Shown here: one piece after another, positions 38,153 to 47,186 of the stretch | Position numbering within the stretch: position 1 is the stretch's first letter | How the letters are laid out: each line of letters opens with the position of its first letter | Origin: Lachnospiraceae bacterium | GTDB lineage: Bacteria > Bacillota > Clostridia > Lachnospirales > Lachnospiraceae | Length of the DNA: 64,000 nucleotides | Reading direction: 5' to 3' | Assembly: GCA_900767585.1 (NCBI GenBank) | Contig: CAAFZP010000129.1 | Coordinates: 34,098 to 98,097 of the forward strand | Made by a program: the position numbers and the translations under genes | The notes under the pieces: generated by a model | Told to the model about the DNA's origin: nothing | Databases searched by the model: none | Seen by the model: only the letters and a program-made list of their open reading frames with translations

Positions 38153-41100
38153 TTACTTCCCGTTTTTTTTCTTCTTTGCAATGAGGAAGGAAATCACAGC
38201 TGCTGCAGCAGCAACAGCAATCACGATAATTATGATTGCAACCGGACTTCCGGAATTCAGAACACCCATATTAAATGTGAAGTGAATTTCCTGTACCGTC
38301 TCATTTCCTGCTGCATCGTGACATACAACTTTCAATGTCTGATCACCCTTTGCCGGGTCAATCGTAAATGAAACCTTACCATCTGTCATATCTTTCTCTG
38401 ACTTGATCTGGCTGCCATTTACAGAGATCTGCATATCACCAAACTTGATATTATCATAGGCTTCAACAACGATATTTGCTGCTACACCCTTGTCAAACTT
38501 CTGGTTTTCTTCCACACCACTGATGATGCAGGATGGTTTTGTATTATCGATACAGAATTCCATCTCCACATTCTTCGACTTGTTGTCGGATGCATTACCT
38601 GCTGTATCCTTGGAAGAAATCGAGATGTTGTATACACCTTCCTTGCTGAATGTGTCTGCATCAAGCTTGTACTCGTATTCCTGCCAATCCTCTTTGTTTG
38701 TCTTGTGTGATACCTTATATCCCTTGTTCTCTTCCAGGTTCACAATCTCATTATCTACAGAATAAGATACCGTGTATGAATCCAGTTCATCTACATTCTG
38801 CTCGATGATTGCGTACTTATCAGAAGATGTTGCATAGTACTGGTCAACGGCTGCCTGCAGTGCATCATTCATGACATAGACAGAACCAAACCGGTTTACT
38901 TTGTATGCGATTGTCTCTTCTGTCTCATGGCCAGCCTTATCAACAGCTTTCGCTGTCAGTGTATAGTAGTCATCATTATCCTGTGTATGCTGCAAGTCGG
39001 CAAAGCTATATGTCTGTCCATGTGCAATATCTGAAACACTGCTTGAGACTTTTGACTTGCCATGCTTACCACCGACAATATTTACTGTCACACCTTCGGT
39101 ATCATAGTTACCATCTGTCACTGTGACAACCGGTGACACGCTTCCTGTATAAGACTCATCTGCCTTCACACCTGTAATCTTGATTTCCGGTGCTGTCTGG
39201 TCAACAGTAAATGACTGCTCCTCGATATTGTTTCCTTCATTTCCTGCCAAATCTACACAGCTTGCCGAAATCGTATAATCAGCATCTCCATTAAATGTAA
39301 CAGAAGCGGTATGTACATCGCCGCTTGTAGAGAAAGCGCTTACGGATGGAGCACTCACGCTGGAACCATCTACACTGGCTGTAACATTTACTTTTACATC
39401 ACTTGCATTGAAGTTATGCTCTTTGATTGTGATTGTCGCTGTACGACTGTCACCATAGTACTGTCCGCTGTATGGGTTATTGTTATCAAATGCAATACTC
39501 ATATCCGGATTTGTCTTATCAATCGTGAACGAATCGGTCCGTCCCAGTGTTCCGACATTGCCTGCTGCATCTCTGGCAGATACTGTAAAGTCATAATCAC
39601 CATCTTCTGCAAACGGTAATGTCATCACATATGTATAATAAGGCTTACCTGACTCATCCTTCTTTACAACTCTGTCTGTGCTGAAGTTTGGTGCAACATT
39701 CATCGGTGCTCCATTCTTCTTGATATCCAATGTAATTCCACTTGAGATGAAGTTGTAATCTTTGACTTCGATCGTTGCAGTACGTGTTGCATTGAAATAT
39801 TTCTCATTGACCGGACTATTGTTATCATAAGTTACAGTAACCTTTGGTGCTGTCACATCAATCTTGACTGTCTTTGTCTCTGCATTGATTTTGTGTCCTG
39901 CGTTATCCTGTGCAGAGAACCAGAGTTCAATGTTATTACCTTCATTTTTCTTCAATGCAGAAATTACCTGGTCATTTTTGTTCCATGTATACTGCACACC
40001 GGAATTTTCTGTTCTGCTTTCGATATCTTCGCTATACTGTGCAATAATCGCACCATCATCTTTGTTCATAGCAACAAAGGAAACGCTGCTCAATCCGGAA
40101 TACATATCCTCTGCATAAAGATTCAGCTTGATATCCTCATTGTAGATTCCATTTTCTGCAGCAGATGCATTTACTTCGCGCATCCATGCCTCGGATACTG
40201 ACTCATGCTTTTCTCCGTCTTCTACTACAATACCCTTCAGATTTCCATTTGCATAAGTATATTTCATTTCATCCGAAACATTTTTATTGGAATCTTCCAA
40301 TACAAAGCTAAGCGAACCCTTGAAGTTTGGATCGATCTCAAAGCTCTCAGTAAACATACCTTTTTCCTTTTTCTCTGTGAGCTTATCTCCGGTCACGGTG
40401 ATCACTTTACCGGTCGAATCCTTCAATGTAAATACAGATTTTTTAAGGGAATCCGCAACCAAATCGTAAGCATGTACCGTTACAACCGCCTTTGTCTCAT
40501 CAAACTTACTATAATCCGTATTCTTTGTTTCCTTCGCTGTCTTCACTTCTATAGGCAAAACGCCAGCTGTTTCACTTCTCAGTACCGGAGCTGTCTTATC
40601 GTAAACATAAGTTTTTTTATCAATCTTGTTACCTACATTTGTTGCCTTATCAATTGGAGTTATACTGATTGTATATTTTCCTTCGGCAGGCAGTTCAATC
40701 TCTTTTGTATAAGTACCATTCTTGCCAGCCCAAGCACCCTTTAACTGTTCTGCAATATCGTTAGCAATTTTCTTTTCATTCTCTTCATTATTTTCATTAT
40801 TTATTGCATTTACGGAAACAGCAAAGTTACCAAAGTCTGGATGTTTTTCTGTCAATGTATATGTAATTGTTCCGTTTTCATTTGAGAATACCGGCTCACT
40901 AATAACCGGTGCTACATTATCATATACATACTCATTCGTCGAAGTTACCGATTGAATACTAGCAGTTGCCACATCATAATACTGAGCAACTACCTTATAC
41001 GCCTCATCATTTTTTAACTTATCTTTGGCATCAATATGAAATGCAAATTTAGTTTCGTCTTTCGCTGCAGTTCCGCCAGCAACTGTTGTATCTGTTGTAT

Positions 41101-44068
41101 CTGCTACTTTGACAACTTTTACATTAAAGAAACGTTCACTAACAACATCTTTATTTTTAGTATTAAACGGAACAGATCCAGTCACAGCATTATCACTATT
41201 AACAAAGATGTTATCTTTATTAATTGCAGTAACATCTCCCAATGTTGTAGGCGTCTTTATCAATACAACCGTCTTGTCTGTCTTTGCTAATACATTTTCC
41301 CCTTCATATGTAATATCTTTCGTTGTAGCATTTCCAGCCTTATCTGTAACGGTGATCGTGGCTTTACTCTTGTCTAACTCCAACGTTTCAGCAAGTTTAT
41401 CATCACCCATGCTATAACTAGCAGAATATTCATTGTTTTTATCCGGAATAGGACTAGCAGAGATAATTTCATTGTTCGCTACCAGCTCTGATGTCACTGC
41501 ATTACCTGTATCAATATTGTCATCACTAAACTCTACTACAATCTTGCTATTTGCATTATACGCAATATACTTATCTTTTAGATTTGAAAAGTCTCCGCTT
41601 TCAGGGAATTTAACAGGTGTAGCTTTTGCACTTGAAATCGTTGGTACAGTATTATCTACAACAAACTTTATCTCTTTAACACTTCGATGTTTTGTGTTAT
41701 TCGCATCATAAAATTTATCATCTGCAGTAATAACCAGCTTGTAATCTCCATCTTCCAAACAATTCGCTTTCACAGAAGCAATAATATTTTTATTAGTAGC
41801 ACTGCTACTTGTTTTTTCTTTAACTTCTACAGCGTTTTTTACAACAGTATATTTGTCTGTATTTTCATCTTTCTTCTGAATTTCTACAGAATAAGATTTT
41901 AAATTAGGATCTTCCAGTGAAACTGATACCGTTCTTAATTTATAGGCTTCCATTTCACTGTTATTATTTATATATGATCCTTCTGTAAGATTAGTTTCGT
42001 CATTATTAACTGTTATTTCCGGTGCTCTTGTATCTACCGTTACTTTAATTTCCTTTTTAGCAATATTGCCCACATTATCTACTGCGTATATATAATATGT
42101 GAGTTCATTACCCTCCGCAAATTGGTAATTATCTCTTGTGTCACTCATTTTCGAGATTTCATTGGCTGTCAATTCACCATTATCAGAAATAAACCATTTT
42201 GATAAGCCAGATGCGTTATCTTTAACAGTAATAACTATACCATTGGACTTATCATTTGCGTTTGTACTATCTCCAAATATTTCATATGCTACACTATTTG
42301 TTGTAATTTCTGGAATATCATCATCTTTAATAATCTGAACCGGTTTACTTACACCAAACAAATTCTTATCATCATTCTTCATTTGCAGATATCCGCTACC
42401 ATTTGTAAAGTAAATTTCTGAGTTCGAAGAAATCGCAGCAAAGTCTGTATATTTAGTTTCATTAATACTTCTATATCTAAAATGCGAGTATTCTATGCTC
42501 TTTGGCATCACACATGCAGTCTTATCCCCATCACTACTGTAATAAATCTTATCCGCTCCGTTTTGACCTGACTGTGCATTTGGATCCGCATACACATTTT
42601 TTGCATTTTTAATCTCATAATCTCTACCATACTGAACGTCTTTAATGTCCACTGTAAACTGCTTTCCATCGGATGTTTTTGTTCCTCCTGCATATTTTGC
42701 AGTTACTGTTACAGTAATCGTCTCACCATTACTTAAATCCTCCGTATATGGCAAGAAAATCTCATTATCGTTAATGTCAACGCTTATATTATTACTAGCC
42801 TTAGCTTCGATTTTACGAGACATATTATCTGGACAACTAAATCCATCTTCCATCGTCACTGTACTACTAATAGGCAACGCTATTTCCGGTGCTATCTTAT
42901 CTCCGGTATTATCAATCTGCACATTAGCAATCTTTGCATCTCTCTCTGATAATTTCAAATTAGGATTCTGAATATCTTGAAATGTTAATTTTGCAGTCTG
43001 AATATTATTATCAATACTTTTATCTGTATTCAAAACATTGTCTGAACCATCCCTAATTTCTATCACTTTATATTTAGCACTCGCGGTTGCTACTAAAGTA
43101 TATCCTTCTCCGTAGTTAAGAATTGCCTTGTTATTGCTTACACTGATTGCTTTTTCATCTGCTGAATAAATTTGATAATCAACGCCGTTGTCTGTTACAT
43201 TCATTTCATACTGTAAAGCCTGAAATTTCACATCTTTTTGCTGTATTTTCTCCGCATTAACCTTTATACTTGCCTGATGTTTTATATTCTGCGCATTTGT
43301 TGCTTCTACTGTGATATTCGTGCCGAAATTAATTGTTCCATTTATTGTTAATACGCCATTTAAATATGAATTCCCTAATACGGTCTCACCGTTCTTTACA
43401 CTGATGTTGGACCAATTCTCACCAATTTCTATTCCAACATTTTGAAAACTTATCGGATTCCAAGTTGCTGTTATTTGTTCACTTGTTACGGTTATCTCTG
43501 TTGTAACTGTTGCATTTCCTTTCTGTGCATTTATTGTGAATTTATCACCATTTTTAAATCCATCTGTTTTCGTAAACTTCCAGGTATCACCTACACGGTC
43601 TGCACCTGTCACACTTGTAAATGTGTATCCATCTACCCCTGTTACAGTTACTTCTTTTACTGTGGTAAGAAGAAGTGTTACAACGCCTGTCTCAACGGCA
43701 TATTTTCCATCATCATCAGCTGTATCCGGAATCGTTAATGCTGTCTGTGCGGAATACACACTGTTACCATTATCATAAGTTACAACAGCTGTCTTGGCTC
43801 CTGTTTCTGCTTCAAGCTCTCCTGTAACCTGATATTTTTCTGAAAGTGTACCATCTTCATTTGGTATGTTGATCTTTGTAACAACTCTATCGAAACTCTT
43901 GTCTCCCACTGTAACTTTCACTGTTTTGTTTACATCTTTCGCATCAAAGTTCACAGTAATTGTTGCTGTTACTGTCGCAGCCTCTGACTTACGATACTGA
44001 ATTGTGATGGATGTCAGTACCATCAGTATCGCCATCATGAACGCGACAAATCTCTTCTTAATCTTCAT
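38153..44068 (-). CDS. Giant Ig-like repeat surface protein with C-terminal membrane anchor
   Basis: 1971 residues from the ATG at 44068, with GGAGGAG upstream; the longer ORF to 44329 is an artefact. It has a signal peptide (RFVAFMMAILMVLTSITIQ) and many immunoglobulin-like beta domains joined by TAPEI-type linkers. Two adjacent repeats are clearly alike: TYDNNSPVNEKYFNATRTAT and AFDNNNPYSGQYYGDSRTAT. The C-terminus is a membrane helix (PVAIIIIVIAVAAAAAVISFLIA) with a Lys tail; there is no LPXTG. It should project from the cell surface for adhesion or ligand binding. It lies inside the kinase operon, so it may be a sensor partner or a target. The middle and N-terminal coding parts are more AT-rich than the 3' part. 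Confidence 0.8.
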   Translation of the reverse strand: MKIKKRFVAFMMAILMVLTSITIQYRKSEAATVTATITVNFDAKDVNKTVKVTVGDKSFDRVVTKINIPNEDGTLSEKYQVTGELEAETGAKTAVVTYDNGNSVYSAQTALTIPDTADDDGKYAVETGVVTLLLTTVKEVTVTGVDGYTFTSVTGADRVGDTWKFTKTDGFKNGDKFTINAQKGNATVTTEITVTSEQITATWNPISFQNVGIEIGENWSNISVKNGETVLGNSYLNGVLTINGTINFGTNITVEATNAQNIKHQASIKVNAEKIQQKDVKFQALQYEMNVTDNGVDYQIYSADEKAISVSNNKAILNYGEGYTLVATASAKYKVIEIRDGSDNVLNTDKSIDNNIQTAKLTFQDIQNPNLKLSERDAKIANVQIDNTGDKIAPEIALPISSTVTMEDGFSCPDNMSRKIEAKASNNISVDINDNEIFLPYTEDLSNGETITVTVTAKYAGGTKTSDGKQFTVDIKDVQYGRDYEIKNAKNVYADPNAQSGQNGADKIYYSSDGDKTACVMPKSIEYSHFRYRSINETKYTDFAAISSNSEIYFTNGSGYLQMKNDDKNLFGVSKPVQIIKDDDIPEITTNSVAYEIFGDSTNANDKSNGIVITVKDNASGLSKWFISDNGELTANEISKMSDTRDNYQFAEGNELTYYIYAVDNVGNIAKKEIKVTVDTRAPEITVNNDETNLTEGSYINNNSEMEAYKLRTVSVSLEDPNLKSYSVEIQKKDENTDKYTVVKNAVEVKEKTSSSATNKNIIASVKANCLEDGDYKLVITADDKFYDANNTKHRSVKEIKFVVDNTVPTISSAKATPVKFPESGDFSNLKDKYIAYNANSKIVVEFSDDNIDTGNAVTSELVANNEIISASPIPDKNNEYSASYSMGDDKLAETLELDKSKATITVTDKAGNATTKDITYEGENVLAKTDKTVVLIKTPTTLGDVTAINKDNIFVNSDNAVTGSVPFNTKNKDVVSERFFNVKVVKVADTTDTTVAGGTAAKDETKFAFHIDAKDKLKNDEAYKVVAQYYDVATASIQSVTSTNEYVYDNVAPVISEPVFSNENGTITYTLTEKHPDFGNFAVSVNAINNENNEENEKKIANDIAEQLKGAWAGKNGTYTKEIELPAEGKYTISITPIDKATNVGNKIDKKTYVYDKTAPVLRSETAGVLPIEVKTAKETKNTDYSKFDETKAVVTVHAYDLVADSLKKSVFTLKDSTGKVITVTGDKLTEKKEKGMFTESFEIDPNFKGSLSFVLEDSNKNVSDEMKYTYANGNLKGIVVEDGEKHESVSEAWMREVNASAAENGIYNEDIKLNLYAEDMYSGLSSVSFVAMNKDDGAIIAQYSEDIESRTENSGVQYTWNKNDQVISALKKNEGNNIELWFSAQDNAGHKINAETKTVKIDVTAPKVTVTYDNNSPVNEKYFNATRTATIEVKDYNFISSGITLDIKKNGAPMNVAPNFSTDRVVKKDESGKPYYTYVMTLPFAEDGDYDFTVSARDAAGNVGTLGRTDSFTIDKTNPDMSIAFDNNNPYSGQYYGDSRTATITIKEHNFNASDVKVNVTASVDGSSVSAPSVSAFSTSGDVHTASVTFNGDADYTISASCVDLAGNEGNNIEEQSFTVDQTAPEIKITGVKADESYTGSVSPVVTVTDGNYDTEGVTVNIVGGKHGKSKVSSSVSDIAHGQTYSFADLQHTQDNDDYYTLTAKAVDKAGHETEETIAYKVNRFGSVYVMNDALQAAVDQYYATSSDKYAIIEQNVDELDSYTVSYSVDNEIVNLEENKGYKVSHKTNKEDWQEYEYKLDADTFSKEGVYNISISSKDTAGNASDNKSKNVEMEFCIDNTKPSCIISGVEENQKFDKGVAANIVVEAYDNIKFGDMQISVNGSQIKSEKDMTDGKVSFTIDPAKGDQTLKVVCHDAAGNETVQEIHFTFNMGVLNSGSPVAIIIIVIAVAAAAAVISFLIAKKKKNGK

Positions 44069-44081
44069 GTTCTTCTCCTCC

Positions 44082-44627
44082 TTAGATTCTTTCCTCTGTA
44101 TGTATGTACATAATCTGCCGTGTAATTGTAAACTGCAGATCTTGAATAGGATTTTGAGGTGTTTCGCCACCTGGTGCAAGCACCGTTGTCTGCGAATCCG
44201 ATGCATCGTATCGAAGCATCGTGGTTGCCTGCTCGGAATAATCCAGCTGCGTTGTAGCCGCTTCTGACTGACTGTATCCAAGCACTGTCGTCTGAGACGC
44301 TCCATATCCCGCTGCTGTGTTTCCGGCACCCGGAGATGTCGGCGCTATGCCAAGCTTTTGCGCCGGTGTCTCATTTTTCTTCAAGCTTCCGGTATCCGTA
44401 AATACCTTATCTTTCATCTTCTTGTTGTACTTGTCATTCAACTGGCTTGTAAATGCAGTACTTGCTTCCATCTCTTTGATGGCTTTCTTCTCTGCAAATC
44501 CAAGCATCTTGCCAATCACATGCCGCATGTCAAATACAAAGAACAACACGATTGTGATCACAAGCATTAAAATCGCCGCCGTCAAAGTGGCGATGTACAA
44601 CGTGTGGAGAGTGTTGATATTATTCAT
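44082..44627 (-). CDS. Small membrane protein with four TTxL motifs (putative FHA docking tail)
   Basis: 181 residues from the ATG at 44627 (GGAGG 8-9 bases upstream). One membrane helix at about 10-33 is followed by a charged cytosolic segment and a low-complexity tail. The tail has TTVL at 113-116, TTQL at 125-128, TTML at 135-138 and TTVL at 147-150, spaced 10-12 residues. FHA domains bind phospho-Thr with preference for the +3 residue, so each motif could dock one FHA domain after kinase action. It lies directly between a Ser/Thr kinase gene and the Ig-like gene. No known family is recognised; the docking role is inferred. Confidence 0.7.
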   Translation of the reverse strand: MNNINTLHTLYIATLTAAILMLVITIVLFFVFDMRHVIGKMLGFAEKKAIKEMEASTAFTSQLNDKYNKKMKDKVFTDTGSLKKNETPAQKLGIAPTSPGAGNTAAGYGASQTTVLGYSQSEAATTQLDYSEQATTMLRYDASDSQTTVLAPGGETPQNPIQDLQFTITRQIMYIHTEERI

Positions 44628-44628
44628 G

Positions 44629-46383
44629 TTATTTGCCCTCCTCTGTTGTATCCTGACTTTGGTTATCTGTATCAGTCTTTTGATCCTCGAGCGTTGACGT
44701 TCGCCCATAGGATGTCTCATATGCATTCCGCGCATTTGGAAGATTCGTTATGATGTAATCATACAGCGCTTCGTTCGATGCATCTTTCTGGACGCCCTGC
44801 ATATAGGTCTCGATTTCTTTTAATGTATCATCGATTTCTTTTCCATCGACACCTGTCTGCCGGAACTCTGCCGAGTATTTGTAGATATTTGTCACAAAAT
44901 CTTTGTATACATACAACTGCGTCTTTGGATTTAAAACTTCGCTCTTTTTTAAATCCATCAAGTCGTACCAGAAATCGGAATATGATACAACTGCATCTCC
45001 CATATTATCCGTCTGCGCACCCAGCTTGTTATAATAACTACCAATCTTCGCATAGATCTGTGCGTTATTGTACTCGGCTGCATTCGTCTTGCCATTGGAT
45101 TCTTTTACTTCTTTTACCTGGGAGAACCAGTTCGTCGCCGGCTGCACCATGCTTGTATATACCGGTTGCTTGTCTTCCCCGATTGTTCCATAATCATACC
45201 AATACGCCGCACCAAGCTTATATGCAAACTCGGCATATCCCGCTTCATCGGCTTTCATCTGCCCATTGTTCTCATTTACGAGCTTGATTAAGAAGTTTGC
45301 CTCCGATTCCTCGAATACACCATCTTCTCTATAATACTCCAGCAGTTCGGAAAATCCATCTGCCCGCGACGGATCCAGTTCCACTGCTTTCTTGACATAA
45401 TCCTGATGGGATTCTTTCTCGACAGATTGTTCTGCTTTTGTCAGGTAATTGTCATACGTTTTGTTTCGCAATTTACTTTCCTGCGCATGTGCAAAAATTG
45501 ATGTTCCTCCAAGCGCAACAGTAAGTACCGTAGACGCCACAAACAATCCAAATTTTGTTTTTTGTTTTTTCTTGTACTCGATATCCAGCTCTTTGTAATG
45601 CTCAAGTGCATACATAAGCTCTGTACAACTCTGATACCGGTCATCCGGATTTGGTCTCGTACATTTCAGGATGATTCCCTCAAGTCCGGAAGAAAGTTCC
45701 GGATTCCACTGCCGAATCGGGTACATCTCATATGGAGGCTGTGCCGGATTATGTCCTGTCAGCAGGTGATACATCGTTGCTCCCAGACAGTAGATATCCG
45801 TACGTGCATCTGTCTGTCCATGTCCACCGAACTGCTCCGGTGCTGCATATCCTCGCGTTCCCAGACAGGTTGTATCTTCTACGCTCTGACTCTTAAATTC
45901 ACGTGCTGTACCGAAGTCGATCAGCGTGACATTTCCATCCGGCTTCAGCATGATATTGGCCGGTTTCATGTCTCGATATATAATCGGCGGTACACGGCTA
46001 TGTAAGTAGCTAAGTACATCACACAACTGCTTCGCCCACTCTACTACAAACTCCTGTGGCTGTGCGCCAACCTCTTTCAATGCAGCGCTCAACGGTTTTC
46101 CTTCGATATAATCCATCACGATCAGGAATGTTCCATCCTGGTCTATAACATCGATGATACTCGGCAGATTCGGATGATTCAGTTTCTTCAACATATCCGT
46201 CTCTGCGACAAGTCCCTGACGCACCACTTCAAAATCCTGTTTTCCGTCCTTCCGGACCTCTTTGATTGCCCAAGGCTTATTTGCCTTTTCATTTATCGCC
46301 AAATAGACAACGCTCATACCGCCTTGTCCAATTTTACTCAATATTTTGTATTTTCCGTCTACAACTGATCCAATCTCTAACAT
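44629..46383 (-). CDS. Transmembrane Ser/Thr protein kinase (PknB-like)
   Basis: 584 residues. Kinase domain at about 10-265: GQGGMS glycine loop, K41, YRDMKPAN catalytic loop (D138), DFG at 156-158, activation-loop threonines T171/T172 before GTRGYAAPEQ. One membrane helix at about 278-297 is followed by a ~285-residue helical region outside the cell without PASTA repeats. It has all residues needed for activity. GGAAGGGG precedes the ATG. It lies between the PP2C phosphatase gene (17-base gap) and the TTxL protein gene, a classic kinase-phosphatase pairing. The TTxL protein is a candidate substrate. Confidence 0.92.
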   Translation of the reverse strand: MLEIGSVVDGKYKILSKIGQGGMSVVYLAINEKANKPWAIKEVRKDGKQDFEVVRQGLVAETDMLKKLNHPNLPSIIDVIDQDGTFLIVMDYIEGKPLSAALKEVGAQPQEFVVEWAKQLCDVLSYLHSRVPPIIYRDMKPANIMLKPDGNVTLIDFGTAREFKSQSVEDTTCLGTRGYAAPEQFGGHGQTDARTDIYCLGATMYHLLTGHNPAQPPYEMYPIRQWNPELSSGLEGIILKCTRPNPDDRYQSCTELMYALEHYKELDIEYKKKQKTKFGLFVASTVLTVALGGTSIFAHAQESKLRNKTYDNYLTKAEQSVEKESHQDYVKKAVELDPSRADGFSELLEYYREDGVFEESEANFLIKLVNENNGQMKADEAGYAEFAYKLGAAYWYDYGTIGEDKQPVYTSMVQPATNWFSQVKEVKESNGKTNAAEYNNAQIYAKIGSYYNKLGAQTDNMGDAVVSYSDFWYDLMDLKKSEVLNPKTQLYVYKDFVTNIYKYSAEFRQTGVDGKEIDDTLKEIETYMQGVQKDASNEALYDYIITNLPNARNAYETSYGRTSTLEDQKTDTDNQSQDTTEEGK

Positions 46384-46399
46384 TTCTGTTATCCCCTTC

Positions 46400-47167
46400 C
46401 TAACATACTTTTATCAAACCAACTGTGATGTTATCATTCTCCATCCTGTACTTGTTCAAGTCTGTCAGGTATTTTGCGTTATCAACCATATTTTGTTCTG
46501 TCAGCAGTGCTGACGGATTCAGGTATTGGTAGATTTCTTCCGGTGTAATCACATGTCGGAATCCATCGGAACAGAACATGAATACATCGTCCCTGCGTGC
46601 TTCCCCCGAAAAGAAATCCGGTTCTATATAATCCGATGCTCCGACACACTGCAGCAAAACGTTTCTTTGTAAATCCGTTTTTGCTTCCTCCGCAGTCATT
46701 CGGCCTGCATCCATTTCTCTCTGTACATAAGTCTGATCTTTCGTAATCTGTGTCAGATTCTCATGAATCTGATACACTCTCGAATCTCCAACATTCACTG
46801 CATAGTATTTATCCTGCACAATCAAAACCGCCGCAACGGTTGTTCCTAAACTTACCCCCTGGCTGTCACCATAGTCCCCAATCTTTCTCGCTTGTGTCAA
46901 TATCAGGTTTTTCCAATGCGCAAATAACGCCTGCTGAGAAAAACCTCTCCGGAGTATCTCCGGGAATTCATTTTGAAACCATTCTGCAAAACTTTGAATT
47001 AAGGTGGCTGATGCGAGCTCGCCTTTGACGAGCCCGCCCATACCATCACACATCACTCCGAAAGCGATGTCACCGAGACTGGTCTGAGCTACCTGGATTA
47101 GCACAGAATCCTGATTCGTTTTCTTTCGTATTCCTACGTCCGTATATGCTGATACCAAATAGCTCAT
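46400..47167 (-). CDS. PP2C-family Ser/Thr protein phosphatase
   Basis: 255 residues, cytosolic. Metal-binding motifs are clear: the N-terminal acidic/Asn motif (DVGIRKKTNQDSV), CDGMGG, VGDSRVY, FCSDGF and the final NDNITVG. This is the Stp/PrpC type that reverses PknB-like kinases, here presumably the kinase encoded next. AGGAG lies 9 bases before the ATG. It follows the protease-FHA gene after 19 bases. The signalling role is established for the family; targets here are inferred. Confidence 0.94.
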   Translation of the reverse strand: MSYLVSAYTDVGIRKKTNQDSVLIQVAQTSLGDIAFGVMCDGMGGLVKGELASATLIQSFAEWFQNEFPEILRRGFSQQALFAHWKNLILTQARKIGDYGDSQGVSLGTTVAAVLIVQDKYYAVNVGDSRVYQIHENLTQITKDQTYVQREMDAGRMTAEEAKTDLQRNVLLQCVGASDYIEPDFFSGEARRDDVFMFCSDGFRHVITPEEIYQYLNPSALLTEQNMVDNAKYLTDLNKYRMENDNITVGLIKVC

Positions 47168-47186
47168 TCGCCCAATCTCCTTTTCA

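Noticed and set aside
38153..38260. Sortase anchor on the Ig-like protein
   Set aside because: The C-terminus has a membrane helix and Lys tail but no LPXTG-like motif.
40205..40744. 179-residue plus-strand ORF opposite the Ig-like gene
   Set aside because: Antisense shadow with no start signal or similarity.
44069..44329. N-terminal extension of the Ig-like protein
   Set aside because: It overlaps the TTxL protein gene in another frame, is Arg/Gln-rich, and a strong ribosome site plus signal peptide begin at 44068.
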